Position numbers and translations under genes: made by a program. Source: Sodalis sp. dw_96 (GTDB lineage Bacteria; Pseudomonadota; Gammaproteobacteria; Enterobacterales; Enterobacteriaceae). From it: a stretch of 64,000 nt of DNA. The notes beneath the pieces were generated by a model that saw only the letters and a list, made by a program, of their open reading frames with translations, did no database searches and was not told the origin of the DNA. The stretch is taken from contig NZ_JAAVUT010000008.1 in the NCBI RefSeq assembly GCF_018449575.1, positions 1 through 64,000 of the forward strand. The letters run 5' to 3'. Positions within the stretch are counted from its first letter, which is position 1, and every line of letters starts with the position of its first letter. This document shows, piece by piece, positions 36,702 through 43,883 of the stretch.

Positions 36702-37697
36702 TTACTTGATTTCGTCTTCTTCCTGACCGCCATTGACACGCGGACGGATAACCTTACCTTTCTTCTCGGCCGCCTTGACCAGTTCAGCCTCTTCGTGCGC
36801 CCAGTGCCAGTAATTGACTTCGTGGGGACTGTGTTCGGTAGCGGTCACGAACATTTCGGTGGAGAAGGCGTTGCGAAGCTCGTTGGCGATATCTTCCTTC
36901 CAGGCTTTCCGGAGCTGCTGGGTGGTGATGCGGCGGGTGACACGGCTGCCGGAGCACATGATGAGTTCGGCAATTTCCCGGGCCCGGGCATAGCAAGATT
37001 CCGTATCGGGGCAGATCTCGTTGACCATACCGAGGGCAAGGGCCTTGCGGGCCGTGATGATCTCGCCGGTCAGTTCCGCATAGGCATATCTCTTGCGGCC
37101 CATCAGCTCCCGCCAGGCAATGCCGATGCCGTCGCCGGGGACCATGTTGACCCGGAAGTGCATATCCGTGGTCCACGCATCTTCGGTACAAAGGGTAAGA
37201 TCGCTGAAAAGCACCAGATCGGTGTGGAAAGCGGCGCCGTTCCATACGCCGATGGTAGGCACTTCCACATCAAACACCTGGCCTTCGATGTCGTTGGTAC
37301 CGTCATAATATTGATACGCATACATCTTCCAGGCTTCTTCCGGCGCGGAGTTGAACTCGGTTGCCGGGCCCCAGTTGCCCTTCTCGTCAAGCCGGCCGAT
37401 ACCCTTCATAAAGTCCTTTCCCGTCCCGCCGAGGATGATGACCTCGTTGTCCGGATCCCTGCCGGCCCAGTCGAAAAAGTAGTGAAGAGCCTGGTGCGCG
37501 GGAGCACCCCATTGGAGGCTGTCGCCGTTGGTATGCAGCCGGGCTTCGAGAATTCCGTTTTCCCGTTTCATGGTGAAGCAGTGTTTCAGTTTTTCCGAAT
37601 ACTCTTCGAAACGCATATGGGGAATTGTTCCCAATTCCTTATGGGACATTTCTTTACGTTTTCCATGATCAGACTCGTAATTGGCTTTAATCGCCAT
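36702..37697 (-). CDS. Crotonase-superfamily enzyme (enoyl-CoA hydratase / 6-oxocamphor hydrolase-like)
   Basis: This 331-residue protein has a crotonase fold (VIILGGTGKDFMKGIG around residue 86, PTIGVWNGAAFHTDLVLFSDLTLC around 147-170). It is longer than typical enoyl-CoA hydratases and lacks the glutamate pattern of the hydratase site. The histidine at AAFHTDL and the acidic residues around GDGIGIAW suggest a beta-diketone hydrolase such as 6-oxocamphor hydrolase. An AAAGGAG site precedes the ATG. As first gene of the set it could open a cyclic diketone to feed the keto acid enzymes; this is inference. Confidence 0.75.
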   Translation of the reverse strand: MAIKANYESDHGKRKEMSHKELGTIPHMRFEEYSEKLKHCFTMKRENGILEARLHTNGDSLQWGAPAHQALHYFFDWAGRDPDNEVIILGGTGKDFMKGIGRLDEKGNWGPATEFNSAPEEAWKMYAYQYYDGTNDIEGQVFDVEVPTIGVWNGAAFHTDLVLFSDLTLCTEDAWTTDMHFRVNMVPGDGIGIAWRELMGRKRYAYAELTGEIITARKALALGMVNEICPDTESCYARAREIAELIMCSGSRVTRRITTQQLRKAWKEDIANELRNAFSTEMFVTATEHSPHEVNYWHWAHEEAELVKAAEKKGKVIRPRVNGGQEEDEIK

Positions 37698-38017
37698 GGT
37701 TTACTCCTTTATGGCTTTATAAGAATTTATTGGAAGCGACACAGATTTAAGTCATGTAATTCACATTGAGATCTGGCGCTTTCTGGCAATAAAAACGTAC
37801 CATCGCCCGCAAAACGAGGGAAATTCTTTTTATATTTTCGGCTATGCATTTTCAACATAACCGTTTTGGCAACGCTGCCGAAAACAAGCGATCTTTAGCG
37901 AAGAATATAGCCGCCTATAGATAGGCGGCCGTGTAATTAAATTAACATTAGGATTTGGTTGTAAATGAGGATTTTATTTAAATACATTTACGGGGGGTAT
38001 GGATGGCACAACTCTAC
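37698..38017. other. Intergenic region between LysR gene and the crotonase-like gene
   Basis: This 320-bp AT-rich gap holds the 3' flank of the LysR gene with a hairpin at 37910-37929, and must contain the promoter of the catabolic set. No gene is seen. Confidence 0.6.
37910..37929 (-). terminator. Hairpin after the LysR gene
   Basis: GCCGCCTAT and ATAGGCGGC form a perfect 9-bp inverted repeat around AG. On the minus strand it is followed by TATATTCTT, a moderately T-rich tail. It lies 89 bp after the LysR stop. Confidence 0.6.
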
Positions 38018-38914
38018 TTATTGTTTTAAAAAGTTTTTAAACTCTTTCAGAAATATCGCCACCGAGGGATTAGTATTTTTATTATCCCATACCAGTTCCA
38101 GATTGAACCAGCAGTCCTCTTCGACAATGTCCAGCATGACGCAGTTCTGGCCGGCCAGATATCCCCGGTGCCTGGGCATCAGGAGCACCGCGCGGTCGGT
38201 AAATTCCAGGTTGAAACAGCAGGTCTTCAGATTGGGATATTCTTTATCCAGGGTGAAATCAATGTTATGAATAGTTAAGAAGCGGGTGCTGTATTCATCG
38301 GACAGGGAAAACTCCCGGGGATCGACCCGCATTATCGGCCATTTGCTGACCTCACGCAGGGAAACACTGCCGCGACCGGCCAGGGGATGGCATTTATTGA
38401 CCACCACGCACAGCGGATCGGTTTGAAAAGGCAGCGTGCAAAATCTCGATTCATTGACCATAAAATTAGGTCTGATAAGAAATCCCATATCGCTGGTGTG
38501 ACTATCCAGTAAAGAGAGGGCTTCTTCCAGCTCGCTGTCGCGGCATTCTATGACGATATCCTCATGCTTGGCGCGAAACTGCGTTAGAAAAGTAATTAAA
38601 AATTTATGGATAGCCTCCCCCAGAAAAGTGACGGCAAGCCGGCGCCGGCTTTTCCCGGTAAATGACTGAATCGCCGATACCGATGTTTCATATTGAAACA
38701 ATATTTTACCCGCTTCTTCGGAAAATAATTGCCCGGCGCTGGTCAGTTCAACCTTATGAGTATCGCGTTTAAAAAAGCTGACCTCAAAATACTCCTCCAA
38801 ATATTTCATATGCCGGCTTAATACCGGCTGGGTAATATTCATCTTCTGCGCGGCTTTGCTAAAATTCAGTGTTTTCGACAATAAAACAAATTCATGCAAA
38901 AGTTGTATTTCCAC
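38018..38914 (-). CDS. LysR-family transcriptional regulator
   Basis: This 298-residue regulator has an N-terminal winged helix (LNFSKAAQKMNITQPVLSRHMKYLE, residues about 16-40) and a LysR substrate-binding domain. It lies immediately upstream of the beta-keto acid catabolic set on the same strand, so it is the likely regulator of that set. The usual divergent arrangement is absent. The inducer is unknown. Confidence 0.92.
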   Translation of the reverse strand: MEIQLLHEFVLLSKTLNFSKAAQKMNITQPVLSRHMKYLEEYFEVSFFKRDTHKVELTSAGQLFSEEAGKILFQYETSVSAIQSFTGKSRRRLAVTFLGEAIHKFLITFLTQFRAKHEDIVIECRDSELEEALSLLDSHTSDMGFLIRPNFMVNESRFCTLPFQTDPLCVVVNKCHPLAGRGSVSLREVSKWPIMRVDPREFSLSDEYSTRFLTIHNIDFTLDKEYPNLKTCCFNLEFTDRAVLLMPRHRGYLAGQNCVMLDIVEEDCWFNLELVWDNKNTNPSVAIFLKEFKNFLKQ

Positions 38915-39081
38915 GATCGTTCTCTTTTCACTGAATAATACACATTTTTATCTTACTGAAGAATATCCGGCTAAACCGTGAGAGCCATCAAAGGCTTTAC
39001 GTTAATGGGGTTTTAGTCATGTTGTTTTTGCATAATCCCAATTCAGCGGCGGCATAACGTACGTTTATGTCATTAAAATGT

Positions 39082-39103
39082 GGCCCTGATGTAAATCAGG
39101 GCC
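39082..39103 (-). terminator. Terminator of the phosphonopyruvate hydrolase-like gene
   Basis: GGCCCTGAT and ATCAGGGCC form a perfect 9-bp stem around GTAA. On the minus strand ACATTTTAA follows. It begins 15 bp after the stop codon of the gene at 39118. Confidence 0.75.
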
Positions 39104-39117
39104 TGATTGCCGCTCAT

Positions 39118-39990
39118 CTATCGTAAAAACTTCCCTTCGATGCGGCGCATACGCGCATCGTCTTGCAATTCAATAATCTCTTTTACCGCGGGCAAGGTTT
39201 TATCCACTTCACTGATACCGCCGTCCCGGCGGATTTGCGCAAAAACGCTGCGCATGGCGCCCACCGCCGCGCGAATGGCATGGTTGCCGTAAATCACGAT
39301 GCCCACTTTACCCAAGGCGGCGATATCGGCCTCGGTGAGCTGCGGATAGGCGGTGGGCACCAGTACCAGGGGAACCTGTCCCGGCCAGGCGGCGATGAAA
39401 GCGAGGATTTCATCCGGCGTGGTTTGTTTGGAGTGAATCAACACCGCGTCGGCCCCCGCCTCCTGGTAGGCCAGGCCGCGTTTCAACGCTTCGGCCTGGC
39501 CCAGGCCGGCGATCAAAGCTTCCACTCGGGCGATGACCATAAAATCCCGGTCACGGCGGGCATTTACCGCCGCCGCCACTTTGCCCTGGAATTCCTCGAT
39601 GCGCACCAGTTCCTGCCGGCCCCCGGCGCGCAGGCTGGTATCCTTGGGAAAGGTCTTGTCTTCCAAGACAATTGCCGAGACGCCGGCGGCTTCATACTGC
39701 GGGATCACATAGCTGACGTTAACCGCGTTGCCGAAACCGGTGTCGATATCGGCTATCAGCGGGATAGCGGTGACCGACGCGATGGCGCGCATCATTTCCA
39801 GGTGAGTGCCCATGGAGAGAATACTGGCATCCGGCACCGCGTAGCTGGCGGACAGTTCAAAACCGCTGCCCCAGATGGCATCAAACCCCGCGTCCTGCGC
39901 CAGCTTCGCCGCCAAGGGGTTATGGGCCGCCATGGCGGTAAGCAGTTTTCCGCCCGCCAGGGCGTCACGCAGGATTCGGTTTTTGGTCAT
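39118..39990 (-). CDS. pphA: Phosphonopyruvate hydrolase-like (PEP mutase/isocitrate lyase superfamily)
   Basis: This 290-residue TIM-barrel enzyme belongs to the PEP mutase branch. The loop EDKTFPKDTSL, the block DIDTGFGNAVNV and YGNHAIRAAVGAMR are those of Variovorax-type phosphonopyruvate hydrolase (PphA/PalA), which splits phosphonopyruvate to pyruvate and phosphate. PEP phosphonomutase has the same fold but works in phosphonate synthesis. I start at ATG 39990 (MTKNRILRDAL); the frame extends 22 codons further without homology. No phosphonoalanine transaminase or phosphonate transporter is adjacent. Confidence 0.82.
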   Translation of the reverse strand: MTKNRILRDALAGGKLLTAMAAHNPLAAKLAQDAGFDAIWGSGFELSASYAVPDASILSMGTHLEMMRAIASVTAIPLIADIDTGFGNAVNVSYVIPQYEAAGVSAIVLEDKTFPKDTSLRAGGRQELVRIEEFQGKVAAAVNARRDRDFMVIARVEALIAGLGQAEALKRGLAYQEAGADAVLIHSKQTTPDEILAFIAAWPGQVPLVLVPTAYPQLTEADIAALGKVGIVIYGNHAIRAAVGAMRSVFAQIRRDGGISEVDKTLPAVKEIIELQDDARMRRIEGKFLR

Positions 39991-40117
39991 CGTTTTCTCG
40001 CTACTGTTGCGCCGTGAGTTCGCTGCTGTTCCATCGCAGTTCCATCGTAGCAACATCGCGACTTTATCAACGACGGGAAGAATTTTTTATCACTGCCGGG
40101 GGGAAAGCGCAATAAAG

Positions 40118-40420
40118 TTAAACCCGCTGCGACAATATCACGTCCAGCAAGCCGGGGAAGCGGGTCTGCATATCTTCGCTGCGCAGATGGTTCATATGCG
40201 TGGTGCCGACGTTTTGGGTAAACACCAGCCCGGCATCGCGCAGAACGCGAAAATGATGGGAAACGCTGGATTTGGGCCGCCCGCCGTCCAGTTCACCGCA
40301 GCTGGCCTCGCCCAGAGTGGCCAGGCGCCGAACGATTTCCAGACGCAGCGGATCGCTCAGGGCGTAGAGCACACGCTCGAGGACGAATTCATTGGCGGTA
40401 GGATGTTTGAAAGGTCTCAT
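40118..40420 (-). CDS. ArsR-family winged-helix regulator
   Basis: This small regulator of 100 residues has a helix-turn-helix PLRLEIVRRLATLGEASCGEL followed by the recognition region SSVSHHFRVLRDAGLV. No obvious metal-binding CxC pair is seen, so the ligand may be non-metal. It is divergent from the old-yellow-enzyme gene across 102 bp containing a perfect palindrome, and upstream of the PphA-like gene. It most likely represses the OYE gene and possibly itself. Confidence 0.9.
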   Translation of the reverse strand: MRPFKHPTANEFVLERVLYALSDPLRLEIVRRLATLGEASCGELDGGRPKSSVSHHFRVLRDAGLVFTQNVGTTHMNHLRSEDMQTRFPGLLDVILSQRV

Positions 40421-40454
40421 AAATTAACTATACCTAAAAGGTTGCCAGAAATCC

Positions 40455-40468
40455 ATTATTCGAATAAT
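40455..40468. promoter_or_regulatory. Palindromic operator candidate between ArsR and OYE genes
   Basis: ATTATTCGAATAAT is a perfect 14-bp palindrome in an AT-rich divergent promoter region. A second set of ATCGAA and TTCGAT half-sites follows. Its size and place fit an ArsR-family operator. Confidence 0.55.
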
Positions 40469-40522
40469 ATCGAAATATAGAAATATTACTAAGTTCGATC
40501 CCACTTTCAAAAGGAAGTTTTC

Positions 40523-41611
40523 ATGTCAGCACTTTTTCAACCGTTCAAGCTTAAGGATGTCACACTCCGCAACCGCATCGCCGTTCCGCCGATGTGCATG
40601 TATTCCGCCGATGACGGCCTTATCAACGACTGGCATCAGGTACATCTGGCCGCCCTGGCCCGCGGCGGCGCCGGACTGGTTATCGTCGAAGCCACCGCCG
40701 TTGCGTCGGAAGGCCGCATCACCCCCGGATGCGCGGGCATCTGGAACGACGATTTAGCGCAGGCCTTCGTACCGGCGGTAAAAGCCATTAAAGCAGCGGG
40801 TGCGGTACCCGGCATCCAGATAGGCCATGCGGGCCGCAAGGCCAGCTCCAATCGCCCCTGGGAAGGCGACGATCATACAGCCGACAGCGATCCTCGCGGC
40901 TGGCAGACCATCGCGCCGTCCGCTATCGCATTCGGAGCCAATTTACCCAAACAGCCGAAAGCCATGACCCTGGAAGATATCGCCCGGGTACGCAATGATT
41001 TTGTCGCGGCGGCCCGCCGTGCCCGCGACGCCGGCTTTGAATGGCTGGAACTGCATTTCGCCCACGGCTATCTGGGCCAGAGTTTTTTCTCGACGCACTC
41101 CAACCAACGCCACGATCAGTACGGCGGTAGCCTGGAAAACCGCAGCCGTTTCATGCTGGAAACCCTGGCGGCGGTGCGTGAGGTGTGGCCGGAAAATCTG
41201 CCGCTCACCGCCCGTTTCGGCGTCATTGAATTCGACGGCCGCGATGAGGAAACCCTGACCGAATCCATCGAACTGACCCGTCGCTTTAAAGCCACCGGAC
41301 TGGATCTGCTCAGCGTCAGCATCGGTTTTTCCACTCCCGACGCCAACATTCCCTGGGGACCGGCGTTTATGGGCCCCATCGCACAGCGGGTGCGTGAAGA
41401 AACCGGCATTCCGGTAGCTTCCGCCTGGGGCTTCGGCACGCCGGATCTGGCGGAAAAAGCCGTTGCCGAAGGCCAGCTGGATCTGGTGATGGTGGGCAAG
41501 GCGCACTTGGCCAATCCGCACTGGTCCTACTATGCCGCACGGGAACTGGGTATCGACCGTCCCTCCTGGACACTGCCGGCGCCCTATGCCCATTGGCTGG
41601 AAAGATACTAA
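40523..41611 (+). CDS. NADH:flavin oxidoreductase, old yellow enzyme (YqjM/XenA class)
   Basis: This 362-residue FMN-dependent ene-reductase reduces activated C=C bonds of enones and maleimides. The motif PPMCMYSADDG carries the cysteine that tunes the flavin in the thermophilic-like (YqjM) class. ELHFAHGYLGQSFFS contains the active-site histidine pair, and QYGGSLENRSRF is the family block. The late phosphate-binding motif reads GKAHLANP instead of GRxLLxNP. An AAAAGGAAG site precedes the ATG. Regulation by the divergent ArsR gene is inferred. Confidence 0.93.
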   Translation: MSALFQPFKLKDVTLRNRIAVPPMCMYSADDGLINDWHQVHLAALARGGAGLVIVEATAVASEGRITPGCAGIWNDDLAQAFVPAVKAIKAAGAVPGIQIGHAGRKASSNRPWEGDDHTADSDPRGWQTIAPSAIAFGANLPKQPKAMTLEDIARVRNDFVAAARRARDAGFEWLELHFAHGYLGQSFFSTHSNQRHDQYGGSLENRSRFMLETLAAVREVWPENLPLTARFGVIEFDGRDEETLTESIELTRRFKATGLDLLSVSIGFSTPDANIPWGPAFMGPIAQRVREETGIPVASAWGFGTPDLAEKAVAEGQLDLVMVGKAHLANPHWSYYAARELGIDRPSWTLPAPYAHWLERY

Positions 41612-41617
41612 TTGCAG

Positions 41618-41643
41618 AAGTCCGTCCCGCCCGGGACGGACTT
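41618..41643. terminator. Hairpin between OYE and Qnr-like genes
   Basis: AAGTCCGTCCCG and CGGGACGGACTT form an almost gapless inverted repeat between the convergent stop codons. No T-run follows on the plus strand. A bidirectional transcription end is the likely role. Confidence 0.6.
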
Positions 41644-41661
41644 CGCCATGCTATAAAAGAG

Positions 41662-42315
41662 CTAGGCATTCACCACAATAATGCCCAGCTTTTCCAACAG
41701 CTGGGTCTGCTGCCAGCTGTCGATTTTCACCCCGTCGAGATTAACCTTGCGCAGATTCAAATCACCGAGATCGGAATGTGTCAAATCGCAGTGAGTAAAA
41801 TTCGCCGACGGCCACTCTATATGGCCGAATTCACTCTCCGACATATCGGAACCGCTGAAATTGGCGCCCAGGATGTTCGCTTCGTTCCAACGGTTTCCCG
41901 TCAGTTGGCATTTTTCCAGGATAACGTTTTGGAAATTGGCATAGCTGAAATTGTTTTGCGTCAGTGAAGCACTGCAAAAAAAGCTGCGGCTGGTCAGCAT
42001 ATTCATAAAGCTGGCCCCCCGGAAATCGGCACCTTGCCCCTTGCACTCCTGGATTTCACACCCCAGCGCCTCGGTATTCCTGAAGTCGGCCATGGTTAAA
42101 TCACAGTGCCTGAAGCAGGCATCTTTGATATTCGCCCGCTGAAAGGAGCAGCCGGCCTGTTGCTGCTCATCATAAAACACGCAGTGAATAAACTGTAACT
42201 CCGACAAATCCGCATGGTCAAAGTCACAGCGAAGAAAACGGCAATTCAGGACGATGTCTTCCCGCAACTGCCCACGGCTTATTTTTCGGTTATCAAAAGT
42301 GATATCCTGAATCAT
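41662..42315 (-). CDS. Qnr-like pentapeptide repeat protein
   Basis: This 217-residue protein is built almost wholly of pentapeptide repeats (A/C-D/N-L/F-x-x), forming a right-handed beta-helix that mimics DNA. It follows the Qnr family closely: FxxCDFDHADLSELQFIHC, a break at about residue 50, GCSFQRANIKDACFRHCDL, QGADFRGASFMNM and the C-terminal LDGVKIDSWQQTQLLEKLGI helix. Length equals that of QnrA/QnrB. Qnr proteins protect DNA gyrase/topoisomerase IV from quinolones; chromosomal homologues exist in many bacteria. No LexA site was found upstream. It is divergent from another pentapeptide protein. Confidence 0.88.
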   Translation of the reverse strand: MIQDITFDNRKISRGQLREDIVLNCRFLRCDFDHADLSELQFIHCVFYDEQQQAGCSFQRANIKDACFRHCDLTMADFRNTEALGCEIQECKGQGADFRGASFMNMLTSRSFFCSASLTQNNFSYANFQNVILEKCQLTGNRWNEANILGANFSGSDMSESEFGHIEWPSANFTHCDLTHSDLGDLNLRKVNLDGVKIDSWQQTQLLEKLGIIVVNA

Positions 42316-42554
42316 GTTATAACCCTGTGATTAAACGAGTATTCCCCGATCATGATGCGGAAATCACCATCTTACCGCAGTTCCGCATGGTAATGATACG
42401 GTTGCTCTTACCCCACGCGGCTTCTCTTCGCCCATGTTTATCCGGGCATAAAAAGTGGGTATTTTCTGAAAGTCTCATTCTCCTTTACCGTGTTACATTC
42501 ATCTTGAATTCTAAGACGTATTGATAAGTCAGCCACAGAGGCTTAAGAGGGATA

Positions 42555-43580
42555 ATGTCATCAATTAATATGAATATTGCCCGTGTAAGCTCGATGGCGG
42601 AATATATTTCCGGCATCGGTACCGACTTGGCAAGAGACGAGGCCACCTCTCCTCAGGGTATCCTGGAGCATATCCTTAATTTTTTTACTTTCGGCTATCT
42701 GCGCACGCAGCGCGCCGAGCAATATGATTCATTCTCTGAAGCCTTGGCCACCGCCCTGGACCTGGCGTACCCGGCCGGTAACTCCTGTAAAATCCCCGCG
42801 CGGCTCAGCGTCGATTTTGCCGGCTACACCCTGACCTTCACCCTGCCGGAAGAAAATCATCTTGAAGTGGGTCCGGTCACCATTGAGGTGAACAAGGACG
42901 GAAAAAGTATTCAGTCAACGGTGGATAAAAAAATGTATTGCCGCATCAGCACCGTTTTGCTGATCGAGCGCCGAACCGGACTTCCCCATAGATCCGTAAC
43001 CTTAACGGATAGGGGGCATATTGACTTGGCGAATGCTAACCTAATGAGCTCCGATCTGCCAGAGGCTGACCTGAGCAGCGCTGACCTGCGCCATGCTAAC
43101 CTGCGCGGAGCCAATCTGCACAGCGCCAACCTGTCGGCGGCCAACCTGAAAGGGATTGACCTGAGGTGGGCGATCCTGACTGAAGCTGAACTGGGTAATA
43201 CCGATTTAATAGGGGTTGACCTGCGCGGGGCTAACCTGACAAACGCTAAATTGGGCAACACGAATCTGAGAAAGGCGAACATGAACGGGGTCGGCCTGAA
43301 CAACGCAAACCTGAGTTGGGCAAACCTGACCGAGGCCAACCTGTGCGGGGCCAACCTGAGCGGAGCCAACCTGCGCAAAGCTGACCTGAGCGGCGCTGAC
43401 CTGACCAGAGCTGATCTAAGTGGGGTTGACCTGAGCGGCGCTGACCTGACAGGCGCTATCCTGACCGGCGCTATCCTGACCGGCGCTATCCTGACCGGCG
43501 TTGATCTGACCGGCGCTGACCTGACCGGCGTTGATCTTAACGTCGCCAAAAGTGTAATTGAATTGAGCCCTTTAAGGTAA
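42555..43580 (+). CDS. PipB/PipB2-like pentapeptide repeat protein, candidate type III effector
   Basis: This 341-residue protein has two parts. Residues 1 to about 150 resemble, from memory, the N-terminal domain of Salmonella PipB: EATSPQGILEHILNFFTFGYLR and VTIEVNKDGKS match its SATSPRGILE...NFF and VIIEVNKNGK segments. Residues about 155-335 are tandem pentapeptides (ADLxx, ANLxx). The extreme N-terminus is Ser/Asn/Met-rich without a Sec signal, as in type III substrates. PipB proteins are SPI-2 effectors at vacuole membranes. The PipB2 kinesin-binding tail is absent. No secretion genes lie nearby. A GAGGGATA site precedes the ATG. Confidence 0.78.
   Translation: MSSINMNIARVSSMAEYISGIGTDLARDEATSPQGILEHILNFFTFGYLRTQRAEQYDSFSEALATALDLAYPAGNSCKIPARLSVDFAGYTLTFTLPEENHLEVGPVTIEVNKDGKSIQSTVDKKMYCRISTVLLIERRTGLPHRSVTLTDRGHIDLANANLMSSDLPEADLSSADLRHANLRGANLHSANLSAANLKGIDLRWAILTEAELGNTDLIGVDLRGANLTNAKLGNTNLRKANMNGVGLNNANLSWANLTEANLCGANLSGANLRKADLSGADLTRADLSGVDLSGADLTGAILTGAILTGAILTGVDLTGADLTGVDLNVAKSVIELSPLR
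43451..43500 (+). repeat. 15-bp tandem repeats inside the PipB-like gene
   Basis: The unit GGCGCTATCCTGACC is repeated three times with little or no change, encoding repeated AILTG pentapeptides. Identical 15-bp units keep the frame when gained or lost, so the number of coils can change by slippage. Confidence 0.75.
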
Positions 43581-43883
43581 GGATTATCGTCTCAAACTCT
43601 CCCATTGGAAATATTAATACCGCTCAAAGCATTTTCAATCCACAGAAGCACACTATGACATTGGCGGCAGCCTGCCTGCGGTGATTGACAGCGGTGATTT
43701 ACCTGTGCCAGGGCCGCCACAGAAATGCCCCGCGGGAAATTTTATCAATAATCCCGGGAGAAAGCGGCCTGTACAGGGCAATGAAATGATAAAATCAACA
43801 TAATGCCTGCTGTTATATTCTTAAGAGCCATCGGAAAAGAAGATATCTGAAAATAGCCGTAGTGGTAAAACCAAGGAGACAAA
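43581..43883. other. Intergenic region upstream of amn
   Basis: This gap of about 300 bp has no supported gene. It should contain the amn promoter. I looked for a Pho box, since E. coli amn is PhoB-linked, and saw no convincing one. An AAGGAG site lies just before the amn ATG. Confidence 0.5.

Noticed and set aside
42316..42554. LexA (SOS) box for the Qnr-like gene
   Set aside because: No CTGT-N8-ACAG pattern was found in the divergent region.
42911..43549. Long minus-strand open frame rich in Arg, Pro, Ser and Leu repeats
   Set aside because: It is the reverse reading of the pentapeptide repeats of the PipB-like gene; periodic codons keep it open.
43581..43883. Pho box upstream of amn
   Set aside because: Only weak CTGT-like half-sites are present, not the paired 7-bp repeats required.
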